From positions 11,860,001 to 11,924,000 of the forward strand of contig NC_133546.1 in NCBI RefSeq assembly GCF_048773025.1: a stretch of DNA of 64,000 nucleotides, given 5' to 3'. Each line of letters opens with the position of its first letter. Position 1 is the first letter of the stretch. The stretch is from Camelus bactrianus. Taxonomy: Eukaryota > Chordata > Mammalia > Artiodactyla > Camelidae. The translations under genes were made by a program, and so were the position numbers. Positions 11,590 through 23,661 of this stretch are shown here, piece after piece. The notes under the pieces are model-generated. The model made no database searches and had not been told where the DNA came from. It saw only the letters and a list, made by a program, of their open reading frames with translations.

Positions 11590-12165
11590 CTGTCCTTCTA
11601 AATGAATGAAGCTTCCTGACATAGTTTTTCACACTGATCACCATTTCTTTAACTTTCAAGTCTCCCCAGTGCTGCGTGAAAAATGAATCCAGCCTCCTTG
11701 GTAAAATCCTCCTGAACTTTCAGATTGTAGCTTGAATCAGTCCCAACTCTATGACCCACTGTCATGTTCTTGCGAAAAGCTCTTATACTCTTACTCAAGT
11801 AGATTTTCTACAGTTTTCTATATATTTCTATGTATTACCATCTCATTAGCTTATCCAGCTTGGAACAGTTCCTCATACGTTTTCTCCCCTTTTCTAAACA
11901 ATTCAAGGCACAGCTTAATTGCAGTGTCTTTTTGCAACTCTTCCTAATCACCTCAACTCACCTTGGCGTCTCTCAGAATGTCTAAAATTCTTACTACTCG
12001 TATCATTCTTTGGAAGTTATTTTATGCCACAAGTGATCGCTTTTGTATATGTATATTCTAACTTCAAAAAATTAAGTATTTATGGAACAGAATTCCCCAA
12101 ATTTCTTGCTTCAGAAACACGAGAGGATTTCCCATAGTAGGTGTATAATAATTGTTTGCAATGGT
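11590..12165 (+). mobile_element. L2 LINE, 3' end
   Basis: Follows the L2 3' pattern: 'aaggcacagcttaattgcag' and 'cttcctaatcacct' match the 'aggtctcagctcaaatg' and 'ccttccctgaccacc' region, and 'cccatagtaggtgtataata' matches the terminal block. It is separate from the preceding L2 because that copy already has its own terminus. Confidence 0.55.
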
Positions 12166-12834
12166 GATGATACGTACTAAAATAGTGATGCCTCTCTTTA
12201 AGAGATGTCTCTTCTTTCTTTAAAAGAAGTTAGAACTGGTTTGTTCCCTTATTGAGCATTTTCATCCAGTGTTAACAGAAAATTCACTTGAATTTATTGA
12301 ATTATTCCCTGTTGACAACCAGCCAAAATTTATCAGTTGGGTAGACTTCGGAAATGATGACACTCTGGAAGCTAACAAAATAGTTTCATTCAATAGATAA
12401 AAATTAATTTCCTAGTAAAATATTCATACTTAAATTTAAGGTATTTTAGAGTAATCCCCAGGTTTATCTTTATTTAAGTAAAATGAAAGATGCACCTTTA
12501 CTATAAATAGATATTGTTTCCTGATATGCATTGATATGTGCTGATAATGATCTGACTGACAGCTTTGGCTGAGTAGACAAAAGGGCAATATGTTTTATTT
12601 ATTGGAGATAAGCATTTGTCAAAATATGAGCAAAAAACTAGACTGGCATATCAAAAAGCAAACTTCAGAAAACATAATATATTTTGCTTAATACCACACC
12701 ATGTTTCATTTCCTTCTAGAAGATAGCTATTTCAAGACATAGTAAGATGTATTTATCTACCTTGTTCTATACAAAAATAATGTTTGAGATGGCTTCTGGT
12801 AAAAACATATTGTGCGTATGAGTAGGAAGTAAAT
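12166..12834. other. Unassigned AT-rich sequence
   Basis: No repeat family, exon or RNA gene recognised. Confidence 0.4.
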
Positions 12835-13600
12835 GTAATTTGCATGGACTCTAGAGCCAAACCACCTGTATTCAGTCCCAGTCCATTAAGGACTTAGTGG
12901 GCAATTCCTTAACATCTCTTCAGCTCAATTTGCTCATCTGAAAATTGCAATACTAAGAGTACTTGCTCATAGAATTCTTTTTTTCCCCTTTTTTAAAAAT
13001 TGAAGGATAGTCAGTTTATAATGTTGTGTCAATTTCTGGTATACAGCATAAAGTTTCAGTCATACATATACATACATATATTCCTTTTCATATTCTTTTT
13101 CATTATAGGTTATCATAAGATATTAAATATAGTTCCCTGTGCTATATAAAAGAAACTTGTTGTTTATCTGTTTTACACATAGTAGTTAGTATCTGTAAAT
13201 CTCTTACCCCTGATTTATCCTTTCCTACCTCCTTTCCCCATTAGTAGCAATATGTTTGTTTTCTATGCCTGTGAGTCTGTCTTTTTTTTTTTAATTCCAC
13301 ATATGAGTGATACCATATATATTATATGGTATTTGTCTTTCTCTTCTTGGCTTACTTCACTAAGAATGATGATCTCCAGGTCCATCCATGTTGCTGCAAA
13401 TGGCATTATTTTATTCTTTTTTATGGCTGAGTTGTATTTCATTGCATACATATACCACAACTTCTTTATCCAGTCATTTATCAATGGACATTTGCTCATG
13501 GAATTCTTACAATGATTAAATAACGAATTAACATTTGCAAAGTGCTTGGAACAATGCTTAGCACAAAATATAATTACTTGGTAAATAACATTACTAAAAC
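12835..13600 (+). mobile_element. MIR SINE split by an L1 insertion
   Basis: The 5' and core parts lie at 12835-12979 ('ggactctagagccaaaccac', 'ctcatctgaaaattgcaata'). The 3' part resumes at 13509 ('aatgattaaataac', 'caaagtgcttggaacaatgc', 'ttagcacaaaata'). The two halves join in register across the L1 at 12980-13491, so this is one ancient MIR interrupted later. Confidence 0.68.
12980..13491 (-). mobile_element. L1 LINE 3' end, antisense, with target duplication
   Basis: T-rich start (the reversed poly(A)), then the reversed artiodactyl-type L1 3' UTR ('tcagtttataatgttgtgtc', 'atatagttccctgtgctata'), then the reversed end of ORF2 with 'ccatccatgttgctgcaaat'. Flanked by TTGCTCATAGAATTCTT (12963-12979) and TTGCTCATGGAATTCTT (13492-13508), a 17-bp duplication with one difference. 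The insertion is 5' truncated, about 0.5 kb, and of moderate age. Confidence 0.92.
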
Positions 13601-13879
13601 TACCAAGATGAAGACTTACTTACAAAGGGACAACAATTAGATTAAACTGATGGATGACTTCTCAATAACAGCAAAAGTTGCTAAAAGATGATTATGCAAG
13701 ACCCTCCAAGGTCTGAAGGAAAAAGTGACTCAAACTAGACTTTTCTATGTAGCTAAACTATTATTCAAAAATGAGATCTGTGGTATAATGTAGAATATAA
13801 CTGGTGTCTGTCCTCAGTTTTTGTTACAGAGCTTCGATAACCCTTGGAATTTCCTGAGTGATAAAAATGTCTTTGGATA

Positions 13880-14400
13880 TTATGAGTCCTTTTCCAGCCC
13901 AGCTGAGTTTATGCTAATCAAGTGGTGGACTTTTATATAGTTTCAAGGGAGAGGTTGGCCACTCTAGAAGGACTAAGCACATGATTAGAGGATTGGAACT
14001 TCCAGCCCCATGCCCTGAATTCAGAGGTTGGGAGAGGACCTGGAGACTGAACTCAATCACATGGCCAATGATGTAATAAGACCTCAAACTCTAGACACCA
14101 AAATCTTGAAGAGTTTCCTGGTCGGTCAACATATTGATATGCCAGGAGGGTGACTCAACCTGACTCCATGGAGTGAGGGCACAAAAGCTCCCCATCTGTG
14201 ATTCCCCAGACCTTATCCTCTGTGTCTCTGCCATGTGGCTGTTCCTGAGTTGTATCGTTTATCATAAAACTGTAACCGTAAGTATAGTACTTTCAGTGAG
14301 TTCTGTGAGTCATTCTAGAGAATGATAAACCTGAGATCATGGGAACCTCTGAATTTATAGCTAGTTGGTCAGAGTATGTCTGGCCTGAAGACTTAGAGAT
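13880..14400 (+). mobile_element. Ancient LTR fossil, class III (ERVL-like) type
   Basis: Long terminal repeat with the characteristic order 'caatcacatggccaatgatg', 'catgtggctgttcctgagtt', an AATAAA-like site, 'gagttctgtgagtcattcta' and 'tgggaacctctgaatttata'. No internal retroviral region adjoins it, so it is a solitary, long-dead LTR. A second copy of the same family runs off the right edge of the window at 63690. I assign the class from general resemblance and not by subfamily match. Confidence 0.55.
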
Positions 14401-14431
14401 GCATCTAATTCATTGATATGTAAATTATATA

Positions 14432-14487
14432 TACACACACACACACACACACATGTGTGTATATATATATTCACACACACAAGCACG
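14432..14487. repeat. Compound (AC)n/(TG)n/(TA)n microsatellite
   Basis: Perfect AC run from 14432 to 14452, then a TG/TA run and another short CA run. The alternating purine-pyrimidine composition can favour Z-DNA. Confidence 0.93.
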
Positions 14488-14649
14488 TATGTATAAAGTA
14501 GGCCAAGTAAATAATTGGGTAAGCACATTTTTACATTTTCTATCAGAAAATATACTTTTCAAGTACTTACCAAGCACTGATTTCTTCAACAGCCCACTTG
14601 CTAAATCATTACAGATGGCCCCTGTAAGCAGGCAGAAATTCTGAGACTG

Positions 14650-14840
14650 GATAACAAGACCCAGTTCTGATAGTAAATTTGGTCAAGACTCTTAAGTTCT
14701 TTGAGACTTTGTGTGTTTGTCTATAAAATTAGACTAATGGTAGCTATTTTACTTAAATTACAAAAGTATTAAGTGGATAAAGTGAGATGATAAAGTATAA
14801 TTTAATGGAAACAAATAGGAAAATTTAAACTATTTTTATC
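14650..14840 (+). mobile_element. MIR SINE, worn
   Basis: Order of blocks fits MIR: 'ggtcaagactcttaagttct', 'gtgtgtttgtctataaaatt' and 'taatggtagctattttactt'. Ancient and diverged, so the family is likely but the limits are not. Confidence 0.45.
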
Positions 14841-16939
14841 TTTATTATATCATACTGGACTCAACTGAAAATATTGTTAGATTGCTGTTAGGAGCTTGAT
14901 GATCATGTGGTCTAAGCCATCTGTGTGCACTCAGACCAAAATGATTTAACAAAAGCCTACAAGGGACCGGGTACGGTACTTGCAACTATGGGGAATGACT
15001 TAATCAGAAGTGGCCCCGGACACATAATCTAGTGAAGGAGAAAGACATAAATTGTAAAAGTGTTACAATATAGGTTTTTAAAAATGCAGTGGGAAATAGG
15101 GAAGGCAAATTAATCCCAGTGAGATGAGAGAGGATCTTATGGGAAAAAACACAGTATGTGCTTGAAAAATGGGTATAACTGACAACTATCAGTTGTAAAT
15201 TGAGAAGAGAGTGGATTTACGTCATTATTATGTCCATGTTACAAAAAAAAAAAGTCTACATTGAAACTAGTGAAAATGAACTAAATATTAATGCTTACAT
15301 TTAAGAGCAAAATTAGGAAAAAAATTGCCAAAGGCATAGTTAACTAGCTTCTCCAATATTCATGTGTTTTCCTTCATCAACTCATCTAGAATGTCAGATT
15401 ACAAAAGTCAGCAGTTTTCTCTTGAGATTTTCCTCAGTGCTTGGTTTTGTTAATTGTCAAATTGTTCCAAAAGTGACGACTCTTTCCTTTTGTCTTTGCC
15501 ATGAATTTTAAAGGCAACATTCTAGTTTTTTGAGCTTTTTAACTAGTCTGCAATTAGAAAGCCTTCTTCTTCTAGACTACACGGAGGCAAAAAAAAGTAC
15601 AAAGGCAACAGAAATGCAATGAAATTATATGACAAGTAGTTGTCAATTTCTAACCAACGATTCTTTCCTTTTTCAAAAGAGATAGAGGTGCTTTCCTGGC
15701 ATTGATTTTGGAGAATATTTTTGGACACAGCTTAGCCAAGGGGCACATTTGCTTTGAACAGCTGGCTCTTTAATGCCTTTTTTAGCAGTGCTTGATATCA
15801 TATTTTCAATTAGAAATGAATTTAATGAAAATTATCTTTTTCAATACCAAACCATATTGATTCAAAATCATTTAGGTATACGTGTATTTTAAAACGTTAA
15901 ATTTAGTATGAATTCACTTCAGGAAATTGGGGAAATGGAGAAAATAAAATAAATCACTTAACTGCATCCCGAATACTGCTGTATTTTGCCCTGTTACATT
16001 TTTTCCCAGTATGTCTGATTATCTGTTGGCCTTTCTACCACACTGCCCACTCTCTTCAGTTCATCTGCAGCTTTGCAATCATGCATCTTGTTTTGCTTAT
16101 GTTAAATATCAAAGTATTGATCTTGGATTTTATAAAATCTTAAAATTTATTGCAGCTGTATATTTTCACAGAGTGAATGTATTATGATTTTTAGTCTATT
16201 GCTCTACTGTTGGATTTTTAGGATAATCCAAGGGTTTTTGTTGAATTATAAAAATATTTAAATAAAAATCATTACAGGTATAATTTTGGTGCTAGATCTG
16301 AGTGAGATATCTATGTATTTTACAACTTTTGATTACATAGATATCACATCAGAAAATTTCAAATTTCTGTTTCTCTTTTTGTATCTTTGTTGTTGTTTGT
16401 TGTTGTTGTTGACTGGTTATAAGGAATTCTGCTTTCTATAGTGAAGTGATCTTGCTTACCAGTTCCTGAGTTTGGGAGGCTGTAGAACCGCCCAGAAATT
16501 CTGTTTCTTCACATAGAGATCTAGAATAATACTAACTTCTAAAATTTTTCTGATTAATTTAAATAAAATAATGCATATAGTAGGTCTTCTAGTACATTGT
16601 CTATTTAGCAAGAATTTGGTAGATGGCTACTGGTATTAATTTACTCTGTTTGCATTTTTAAAAAGATTACAGTGGTGCTGAAACTCAGCTGAAGTATTTG
16701 GAGGCTATTTGAATTTCTTACTGTTGTTCCTACGTTTATACCTGCTGTCTCATGGCCATGTGACACCACGAGCAACAGGCATTATCTGAACAAAAAGGAT
16801 GCCAGATCCAGGCTCTGGGATCTCCTGGCCAGAAGTTTCCCTCCCTAGGCCACTTCAGATCAGCTTCTGCTTTTAAGGACCCCACTGATGGACCACAGAT
16901 TTTTCAGTAATTTCTTTCACTTTTCAAAACTGATGGCTA

Positions 16940-16940
<1 letters not shown>
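14841..16940. other. Unassigned AT-rich sequence
   Basis: No gene or clear repeat family in about 2.1 kb. Holds an inverted repeat (16306-16345) and a short TTG-rich stretch near 16388-16410. Confidence 0.4.
16306..16345. repeat. 12-bp perfect inverted repeat
   Basis: GATATCTATGTA (16306-16317) pairs with TACATAGATATC (16334-16345) across a 16-nt loop. AT-rich stem; no family recognised. Confidence 0.8.
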
Positions 16941-17000
<60 letters not shown>

Positions 17001-17001
17001 T
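16941..17001. repeat. (ATT)n microsatellite
   Basis: About twenty uninterrupted ATT units. Not visibly attached to a SINE or L1 tail. Confidence 0.97.
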
Positions 17002-18881
17002 TAATGAGGTAGACATTTCACAGTCTTCACTGTATTACTTCATCTGAAATTGTGTAGTTATTTCTTGAGGTTAACGTCTGTCTTCAATAAGAAAAAGTGT
17101 CCTTCATGTGGTCCAGACTTCCTGTGGTGCACACACTTGATCCTAGGGTTCATGGCCAATGTTCTTGTTTATTTACAAAGTGCTGCTTTGATTGTTTCAT
17201 CTTTTTCACATGTGAGTACCTGAGGGATCGCCCAAGGAGGAGAGAATATCTGGGAACAAGACACCTTGCAAACACCATTAAAAATTGTACAATATTACCC
17301 CCAAATCTTGTTTACTTTTAGGAGACCCTGCTAACATCTGAACAACAGGTAGCAGTTTAGACGCAAATCCTGAGCGAGGGTAAGTCTACCATAAAACAAA
17401 CAGTATTATAGCTCGTGGCATTTTTAGCCTTTGAAATTTAAATATGAGACACTGATGTCTGGTGCAAAATTAGTTATCTGTGTGTCTCCTCTGTATCTTG
17501 TTCTGAGCACCATTCAGGGAATTGTCATCTCTCGTGATTGCCTGACTTGTTCAGAAGCTCTTGGTCTCAGTTTGGTTGCCTGTCTTATTTATTTGACAGC
17601 CAAGACATGGAATCTTGAAGAGGAGGACAGAAGAGTGAAAAGACAAACCTTAGATCATTTAGTGGCCTGTATATGAGGCATCAGGATGTAAAGAATCAGT
17701 CCCCTCTGTCACTTTCTGAATAAGGGAACGTCATTGGTCATTAAATAGAGGAGAGCACCAGAGGGGAAATTTCCCCTTATACTTCTGCCTCACCAACTTT
17801 TGCCTAACCTTCAATTGATTCCAGGAAAACTTCTAATCTAATTCACCCATCTAGGATATTTCAATATCCTAGAATATATTTCCTAGAAGACAAATGTTTT
17901 TCATTAAATAGTCAGAAACATGTGAATCATCCTGTCTGTCTTCTCTCTTCTGCCCATGTAACAGCCGATGGAGCTGACTCATGAATTGTTCTCTTCCAAA
18001 TTGGAGATCAGGAATTCAGACTCATGGATTGTAGAACACGAAGTTCATCAGAACCACTGTGGTATGAATGCCAGGGGCTGCTGTGGCTCTGTCATTTTCC
18101 GGATACAGAATTCTCAGAACACCACCTCCAGCCTGTCCTGGACTGACGTCTGTCTGTCTGCAGGAGTGGAGTGACTGACTCTCTCCCTATCTCGCCTTGG
18201 CACTCTTTGCTACGTGAACCCTGAGGCAGCACCTCCTTCGGTGTCTGCCAGCTTTCTATGCTATTTAGTCCAAGCACATTTCTTCTTCCTTATAGCTTCG
18301 TTTACTGTTCTGTTATATTCACACATGTCAATATATGTTCTCAATCCAAACTTACTTACTCTGGAATTTGGAATTTTTCTCTCAAATATTGGGGAAAAAA
18401 CTATTTCTTGTCATCCTTAAATTCTAGAACTGTTGCGAATGTTTGTCTCTCTGTGTGCCATCATGAGGGAATATGAGACAGGGTTCATCAGAAAGGGCTA
18501 GCCACTTTTAGCTGGGTTCTTTCTGTTACTTATAAACTTAGAAAGGATTTCTCTTTCCAAAATTGATTCATACTAGAATTACTTATATTTTTCTATGGCT
18601 TAACTTAAAATACAACTTACCATTTAAATCAAATCATCACTGAAATATTGATAGCAATTTAAAACATCTATCTGTACCCTATCTGTCCTCTTCATCAGTC
18701 AACATGGAAGAAAACATTCGTGTTCTCTGTGTTCCAGGGAAAATACAATATAGAACTAACCACATGACTTGTATTTTTGAAGAGACTTGATTCCCCACAC
18801 CTCTAACACCACTGACCAACGTTATGAAATACAGAATTGTGAGGTCTAAATATACATCACAAAATAAACCATCTTCTAGTT
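17002..18881. other. Unassigned sequence, no gene seen
   Basis: Several short overlapping open frames (for example 17431-17676) lack recognisable domains or splice context. No repeat family recognised. Confidence 0.4.
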
Positions 18882-19096
18882 CAGGGGTCTGCACACTGTG
18901 GGCCAGAGGACAAGTCTGTCTTACTGTGCTGCTTGGTTTTGCACATAAAGATTTGTTGGAAACAGTTGCATTGATTAGTTTACTAAATATTGTCCATGGC
19001 GGCCTTCACACTACAGGGACAGAGTTGAGTAGTGGCAATAGCAACGCTCAAAACGTTTACTATCTGGCCATTTAAGTGAAAATTTCCTAATCCCTG
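18882..19096 (+). mobile_element. MER33-like hAT-Charlie non-autonomous DNA transposon
   Basis: Starts CAGGGGTCTGCACACTGTGG and ends in the reversed-complement terminus TAATCCCTG. The interior has 'attgtccatggcggcctt', 'cagagttgagtagtggcaa' and 'gtttactatctggcca' in the family order. Flanking 8-mers TTCTAGTT and ATCTAGAT are similar, consistent with the 8-bp hAT target duplication after decay. About 215 bp, so internally shortened. Confidence 0.8.
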
Positions 19097-19889
19097 ATCT
19101 AGATCAACAAAACCCTTAACTCTAAGCACTATTAATGTGGATGAATAAAAAATCTGAAGGTATCACTGCCTATTACACTCCACAGAAACTATTTTTTGTT
19201 TTTTTTTTTTTTGGCTTAACCAATGAGTGTGTTACATGGCTATAAACTTGTAAGAGGTTTTGAGAGGAAAGAGATATTACTTACCAACAAATAACGTTTG
19301 ATAATGTAATAATATTCTGCTTCATATTCTCCAAGACTGTATCAATTTGCTGTTTGATTATTGAACTAATCTGAAAAACGTATTTTTAAAAATGTCACTA
19401 CTGATTGTTTCTTGTTCTACTAAACTTGTCTCTTTCTGAATATCAGATTGCTTACATTTTTTTGAAAACATAAACAGTAATCATTCCCAGCACAGCATGT
19501 TTCTACATAAAATGCTAGACTCTCATCAGTTCTTAGAGACAATTTCAAAACTGAGGTTAGAATCCGACATAATTGTGAAAGCAGCTCTAAATGGCATAGT
19601 CTTAATTTGAACTGACAACATAAGTTTTTTTTTCTTGTTGTTTTTACATTGAACATTGATTCTCAGTTCAGTTTTGTCTTTAATAAAGGGTAAACATTTT
19701 GAATGCATTAAAAAATTTAGATAAATTTGAATAAAAACAGGCTTTGATTAAAGAGTATAGTTAGATACTATCCCTCAAAGAAATGTTTTTCCCAGAAGTA
19801 AATATTCTTGAAAAAAAGTTTGGGCTAATACTATTATTCTAAGTGCCTTAATAGACATTTCCATAATAAATTAGGAGGGAATTAGAAAA
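19097..19889. other. Unassigned AT-rich sequence
   Basis: A poly(T) run near 19197-19213 and short frames only. No repeat family or exon recognised. Confidence 0.4.
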
Positions 19890-20070
19890 AGGCAGACAGA
19901 TAAGTTCAAAGTTTGTTCCTATCACTTACTAGTCATTTGATTTTTGATGAGTCATTGTGTGTATATTTCCTCATGAGTAAAATCAAATATGTCATGTCCT
20001 ATTTTATAAACATTTTGCAAAAAATTAAGTAAAATTAGTCATGGAAAGTACTGATCACAGAACTTGTTAT
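19890..20070 (+). mobile_element. MIR SINE, worn
   Basis: Fits MIR in 'tcacttactagtcatttgat', 'gagtcattgtgtgtatattt' and 'cctcatgagtaaaatcaaat'. The terminal part is not clear. Confidence 0.45.
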
Positions 20071-20189
20071 ATAATACGTAATAATAGATCATGCAAAGTA
20101 CTTTTATTATTTTTTAAAATATCATGTACTTCTCTGCAATGGCAAACTGAATAAATACAAATTTGCTGTGAAGCCTCAGAGATTATTAG

Positions 20190-20840
20190 ATAATTTCAGT
20201 TATTTCCTCCCAGTTGTGGTACAAAGGAGTGGGTTAGGGGAGGAAGAATGGCTCCCCTGAGACATCAGTAATAAATACATAATCTTAGCCAAAACAACAT
20301 GCACAGACAACCATAATAGTGTTAACTGGACCAGACTTATTCTCCCACAATAAGCAAGTAGAAAATCAGACAAAATATACATGGCAATTGTTTGCAGACA
20401 TTGCACAGATGGCAGTTTGGAGCTGTGACCTCTAAAAGCAGGAGACAAGGAGAACTTAGAGGCACATTCCAGACGGTGATGCAGGGGCAGGGATCCTAGA
20501 CAGGGCAAGGTGGCTCGCTGAGTGGAAGAGACAGAGATGAGCATTCAGGGAGGCTAGATGGGAAGAGCCCTGAAGATGAGCGAACTATGCCCCAGAGCTC
20601 TGCGTACTGGTCTCCTAGAGTCTCCTGCTAAACAATAAACCGCTATGAGTGGCTGAAAGGCTGCCAAGTCTTGCAAAAACAAACCTTAAAATGATCAAGC
20701 TGGTCTGCAAAGAACTTATCTGCTTTCTAGAATACAGTCCAACACATTCTAAAGGAATGTTACAAATTTCAGTAATCAACAAATTTGAAATGCTTAGCAT
20801 GCAAGAAAAAAATTAGTCGATATATGTAATAAAAACTGTG
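20190..20840 (+). mobile_element. Orphan 5' leader of an old L1 (L1M type)
   Basis: Recalls the region just before ORF1 of mammal-wide L1: 'ctttctagaatacagtccaa', 'cacattctaaaggaatgtta', 'acaaatttgaaatgcttagc' and 'atgcaagaaaaaaatta'. The upstream part with 'tgtttgcagacattgcac' and 'gggaggctagatgggaagag' is consistent with the 5' UTR. Neither ORF1 nor ORF2 follows, so only a 5' piece survives. That is unusual, since L1 copies generally keep the 3' end. Confidence 0.55.
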
Positions 20841-20879
20841 AATCATATCTAAGGGTCATTTCCTGAATGAAGCTCCTAA

Positions 20880-22510
20880 ATGACTTCCAGTATACATTTT
20901 TCTAAAAAGCATTCCAATCACCCCAAAGTTGGCTTACTTGTAAGACCTGAATCAGTCGTCTGTCACCTGTATTTCAAGCCTCATCCCTAACCAGTACTAA
21001 GACGTGTGACTACCACTCTCCCTTCAGTGGTCCAAACATATGTACTAAAGTTATTTCAAGTCTTTGGCTAGCCCATTCTTTCTTCTTTTTGGGGGTGGGG
21101 GGGTGGGGAAGTATAGTTGATTTATAATGTTGTGGTAATTTCTAGTGTACAGCATGGTGATTCAGTTACATATATGTGTATGTATATATACACACACACA
21201 CATCCACATCCACATATTCTTTTTCATTATAGGTCATTGCAAGCTATTGAATATAGTTCCCTGTGTTATACAGTAAGACATTGTCATTTACCTATTTTGA
21301 ATAGAGTAGTTTGTGTCTGGGATCCCAAACTCCTAATTTATCCCTCCCATCCCCTTTCCCTTTTGGTAACCATGAGTTTGTTTTCTATGTCTGTGAGTCT
21401 ACTTTTGGCTTGTGAATGAGTTCATTTGTGTCATATTTTAAGATTCCACATGTAAGTGGTATCATATGATATTTGTCTTTCCCTGCCTGATTACTTCATT
21501 TAGTATGACAATCTACAGGTCCATCCATGTTGCTGCAAAAAGCATTATTTTATTCTTTTTATGGTTAAGTAGCATTCCATTGTATATATACCACATCTTT
21601 ATCCAGTCATCTCTCGATGGACATTAGGTTGCTTCCATGTCTTGGCTATTGTAAACAGTGCTGCTGTGAACACTGGGGTGCCTGTATTCTTTCAAATTAG
21701 AGTTTCCTTCAGATACATCCCCAGGAGTGGATTGCTGTATCGTACAGTAAATCTATGTTTAGTTTTTTTTAAGGAATCTCCATACTGTTTTCCATAATGG
21801 CTGTGCCAAATTACATTCCCACCAACAGTGTAGGAGGGTTCCCTTTTCTCCACACCCTCTTTAGTATTTATCACTTGTGGACTTTTTAATGATGGCCATT
21901 CTCACTGATGTGAGATGATACCTCACTTTGGTTTTGATTTGCATTTTTCTGATAATTAGCGATATTGAGCATCTTTTCATGTGCTTATTGGCCATTTGTA
22001 TGTCTTCATTGGAGAAATGTCTGTTTAGGAATTCTGCCCATTTTTTCTTGTTGTTTTGTTTTGTTATTGAGTTGTATGAGCTGTTTGTATATTCTGGAAT
22101 TTAAGCTCTTGTCAGTCATATCATTTGCAAATATCTTCTCCTAGTCCATAGTTTGTCTTTTGTTTTGTTTATGGTTTCCTTTGCTGTGCAAAAACTTTTA
22201 AGTTTAATTAAGTTCCATTTGTTTATTTTTGCTTTTATCTCTATTGCCTTAGTAGACTGCTCTAAGAGAACATTGCTGCGATTTATGCTTGAGAATGTTT
22301 TGCCTATGTTCTCTTCTAGGAGATTTATGGTGTCCTGTCTTCTTTCTTTATTGCCTCCAGGTTTTTGAACATCCTCTTTCCTCTGCCTGAATCTTGGTCA
22401 CTCTTCTGTATTCATTTTTTTAAACCGTACTGTTCCTTCAGCTCTCATGTTAAACATCAGTTTCTTGGTGAGTCCTCTTGCAGCAAATTAAGCTACTGTT
22501 CCCTGGTCTG
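20880..22510 (+). mobile_element. L2 LINE fragment split by an antisense L1
   Basis: Sense L2-like sequence at 20880-21075 resumes at about 22372 with 'ctctttcctctgcctgaatc', 'gttccttcagctctcatg' and 'cttggtgagtcctcttgcag', matching the L2 region after 'ccctctgcctggaacgc'. The right half is the better supported one. The L1 at 21100-22372 lies between them. Confidence 0.42.
21100..22372 (-). mobile_element. L1 LINE, 3' 1.3 kb, antisense
   Basis: Long reversed L1: a G-rich and T-rich start where the poly(A) would be, the 3' UTR ('tagttgatttataatgttgt', 'tatagttccctgtgttatac'), then reversed ORF2 with 'ccatccatgttgctgcaaaa', 'cattcccaccaacagtgtag', 'ttttgatttgcatttttctg' and the endonuclease-to-RT linker near 22280-22350. 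It is 5' truncated. Fairly well preserved and probably of tylopod or artiodactyl age. No unambiguous target duplication was found. Confidence 0.92.
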
Positions 22511-22599
22511 TTTCCAGAGCTTACTTACTTTCCCAAGATAAATAAGGAGGCTCTTGTAATGGATCAGGTAATGAATTAAAAGGTCTTGGCCATTTCTTT

Positions 22600-23661
22600 A
22601 TTGGGATATGAGTGATAAGATTAAGACTAAATCTTTTAAAAGTATTTAATAACCCATTATTTTATTTTAAAATAAAAATTATATTTAAGGTAATAACATG
22701 ATGATTTGATGTACATATATATAATGAAATTATTAATCAGTCACGCTAATTAACAGATCAATTTCCTCACCATTTTTGGATAAGAGTACCGGATCTACTT
22801 TCTTAATGTATTTCCAGTATTTAATGCAGCATTATTAATTATTAAGTAGAGTTGTCACCCTGTACATTAGCTGTCTAGACTTACTCATCCTACACAACTG
22901 CAACTTTGTGTCTTTTTATCAACATCTCTCCATCTACTCCACATCCTCGACCTGGTAACCACGTTCTGCTCTCTGTGTCTATGTGTTCAACTTTTTTAGA
23001 TTTCATATATAAGTGAGATTAAGTGGTTTTTTTCTTTCTGTGTCTGGCTTATCTCACTTAGCATAAGGTCCTCCAGGTTCATTCATGTTGTTGCAAATGG
23101 CAGCACGTTCTTTTTCAATGCTCAGTGATACTCCATTATATATATATGGCAATTTCTTTATCCATTCATCCATCAACGGTCATGGTCATGTAGGTTATTT
23201 TCACATCTTGGCTATTGCAAATAATGCTGCAATGAACATAGGAGGGTGAATATTTCTTCAAGATATTGATTTAATTTACTTTGGGTGTATACCCTGGAGA
23301 AGGATCGTTGGATCACATAGTAGTTCTATTTTTTGATTTTTCAAAAACTTCATACTATTTTTCATAATGGCTGTGCCAATTAACATTCCCACCAACACTG
23401 TGCAAATGTTTCAACTTCTTCACATATTTGCCAACACTTACCTATCTTCCTTTCTTTCCTTATTTTTTTTAATAGCCATCTTATCAGGTGTGAAGTTATT
23501 TCTCATTATGGTTTTGATTTGCATTTTTCTGGTAGGTAGTGATGTTCAGCACTTTTCATATACCTCTTGGCTATTTGAATGTCTTTTTTTGAAAAATGTC
23601 TATTCAGACTCTTTGCCTATTAGTTAATAAACACATGTCTTTGGAGATTAATTGCTTCTAA
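22600..23661 (-). mobile_element. Older L1 (L1M type), antisense
   Basis: Reversed 3' UTR of an older subfamily ('acatgatgatttgatgtaca', 'agctaattaac'-like block near 22747, 'cctggtaaccacgttctgct'), then reversed ORF2 with 'ttcattcatgttgttgcaaa', 'ttttcataatggctgtgcca' and 'cattcccaccaacactgtgc'. More diverged than the neighbouring L1. Its inner end, 23480-23661, is repeated in inverted orientation at 24789-24979. Confidence 0.78.

Noticed and set aside
13252-13515. 87-codon frame with hydrophobic stretches as a membrane protein
   Set aside because: It lies within an antisense L1 3' end and runs across its target duplication.
14432-14487. Regulatory Z-DNA element
   Set aside because: Alternating AC/TG repeats are common in mammals, and nothing else here suggests a regulatory role.
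20200-20544. 114-codon minus-strand frame as a gene
   Set aside because: It lies antisense within an L1-type 5' leader and has no recognisable domain.
22153-22368. Hydrophobic plus-strand frame
   Set aside because: It is the wrong-strand reading of L1 ORF2 sequence.
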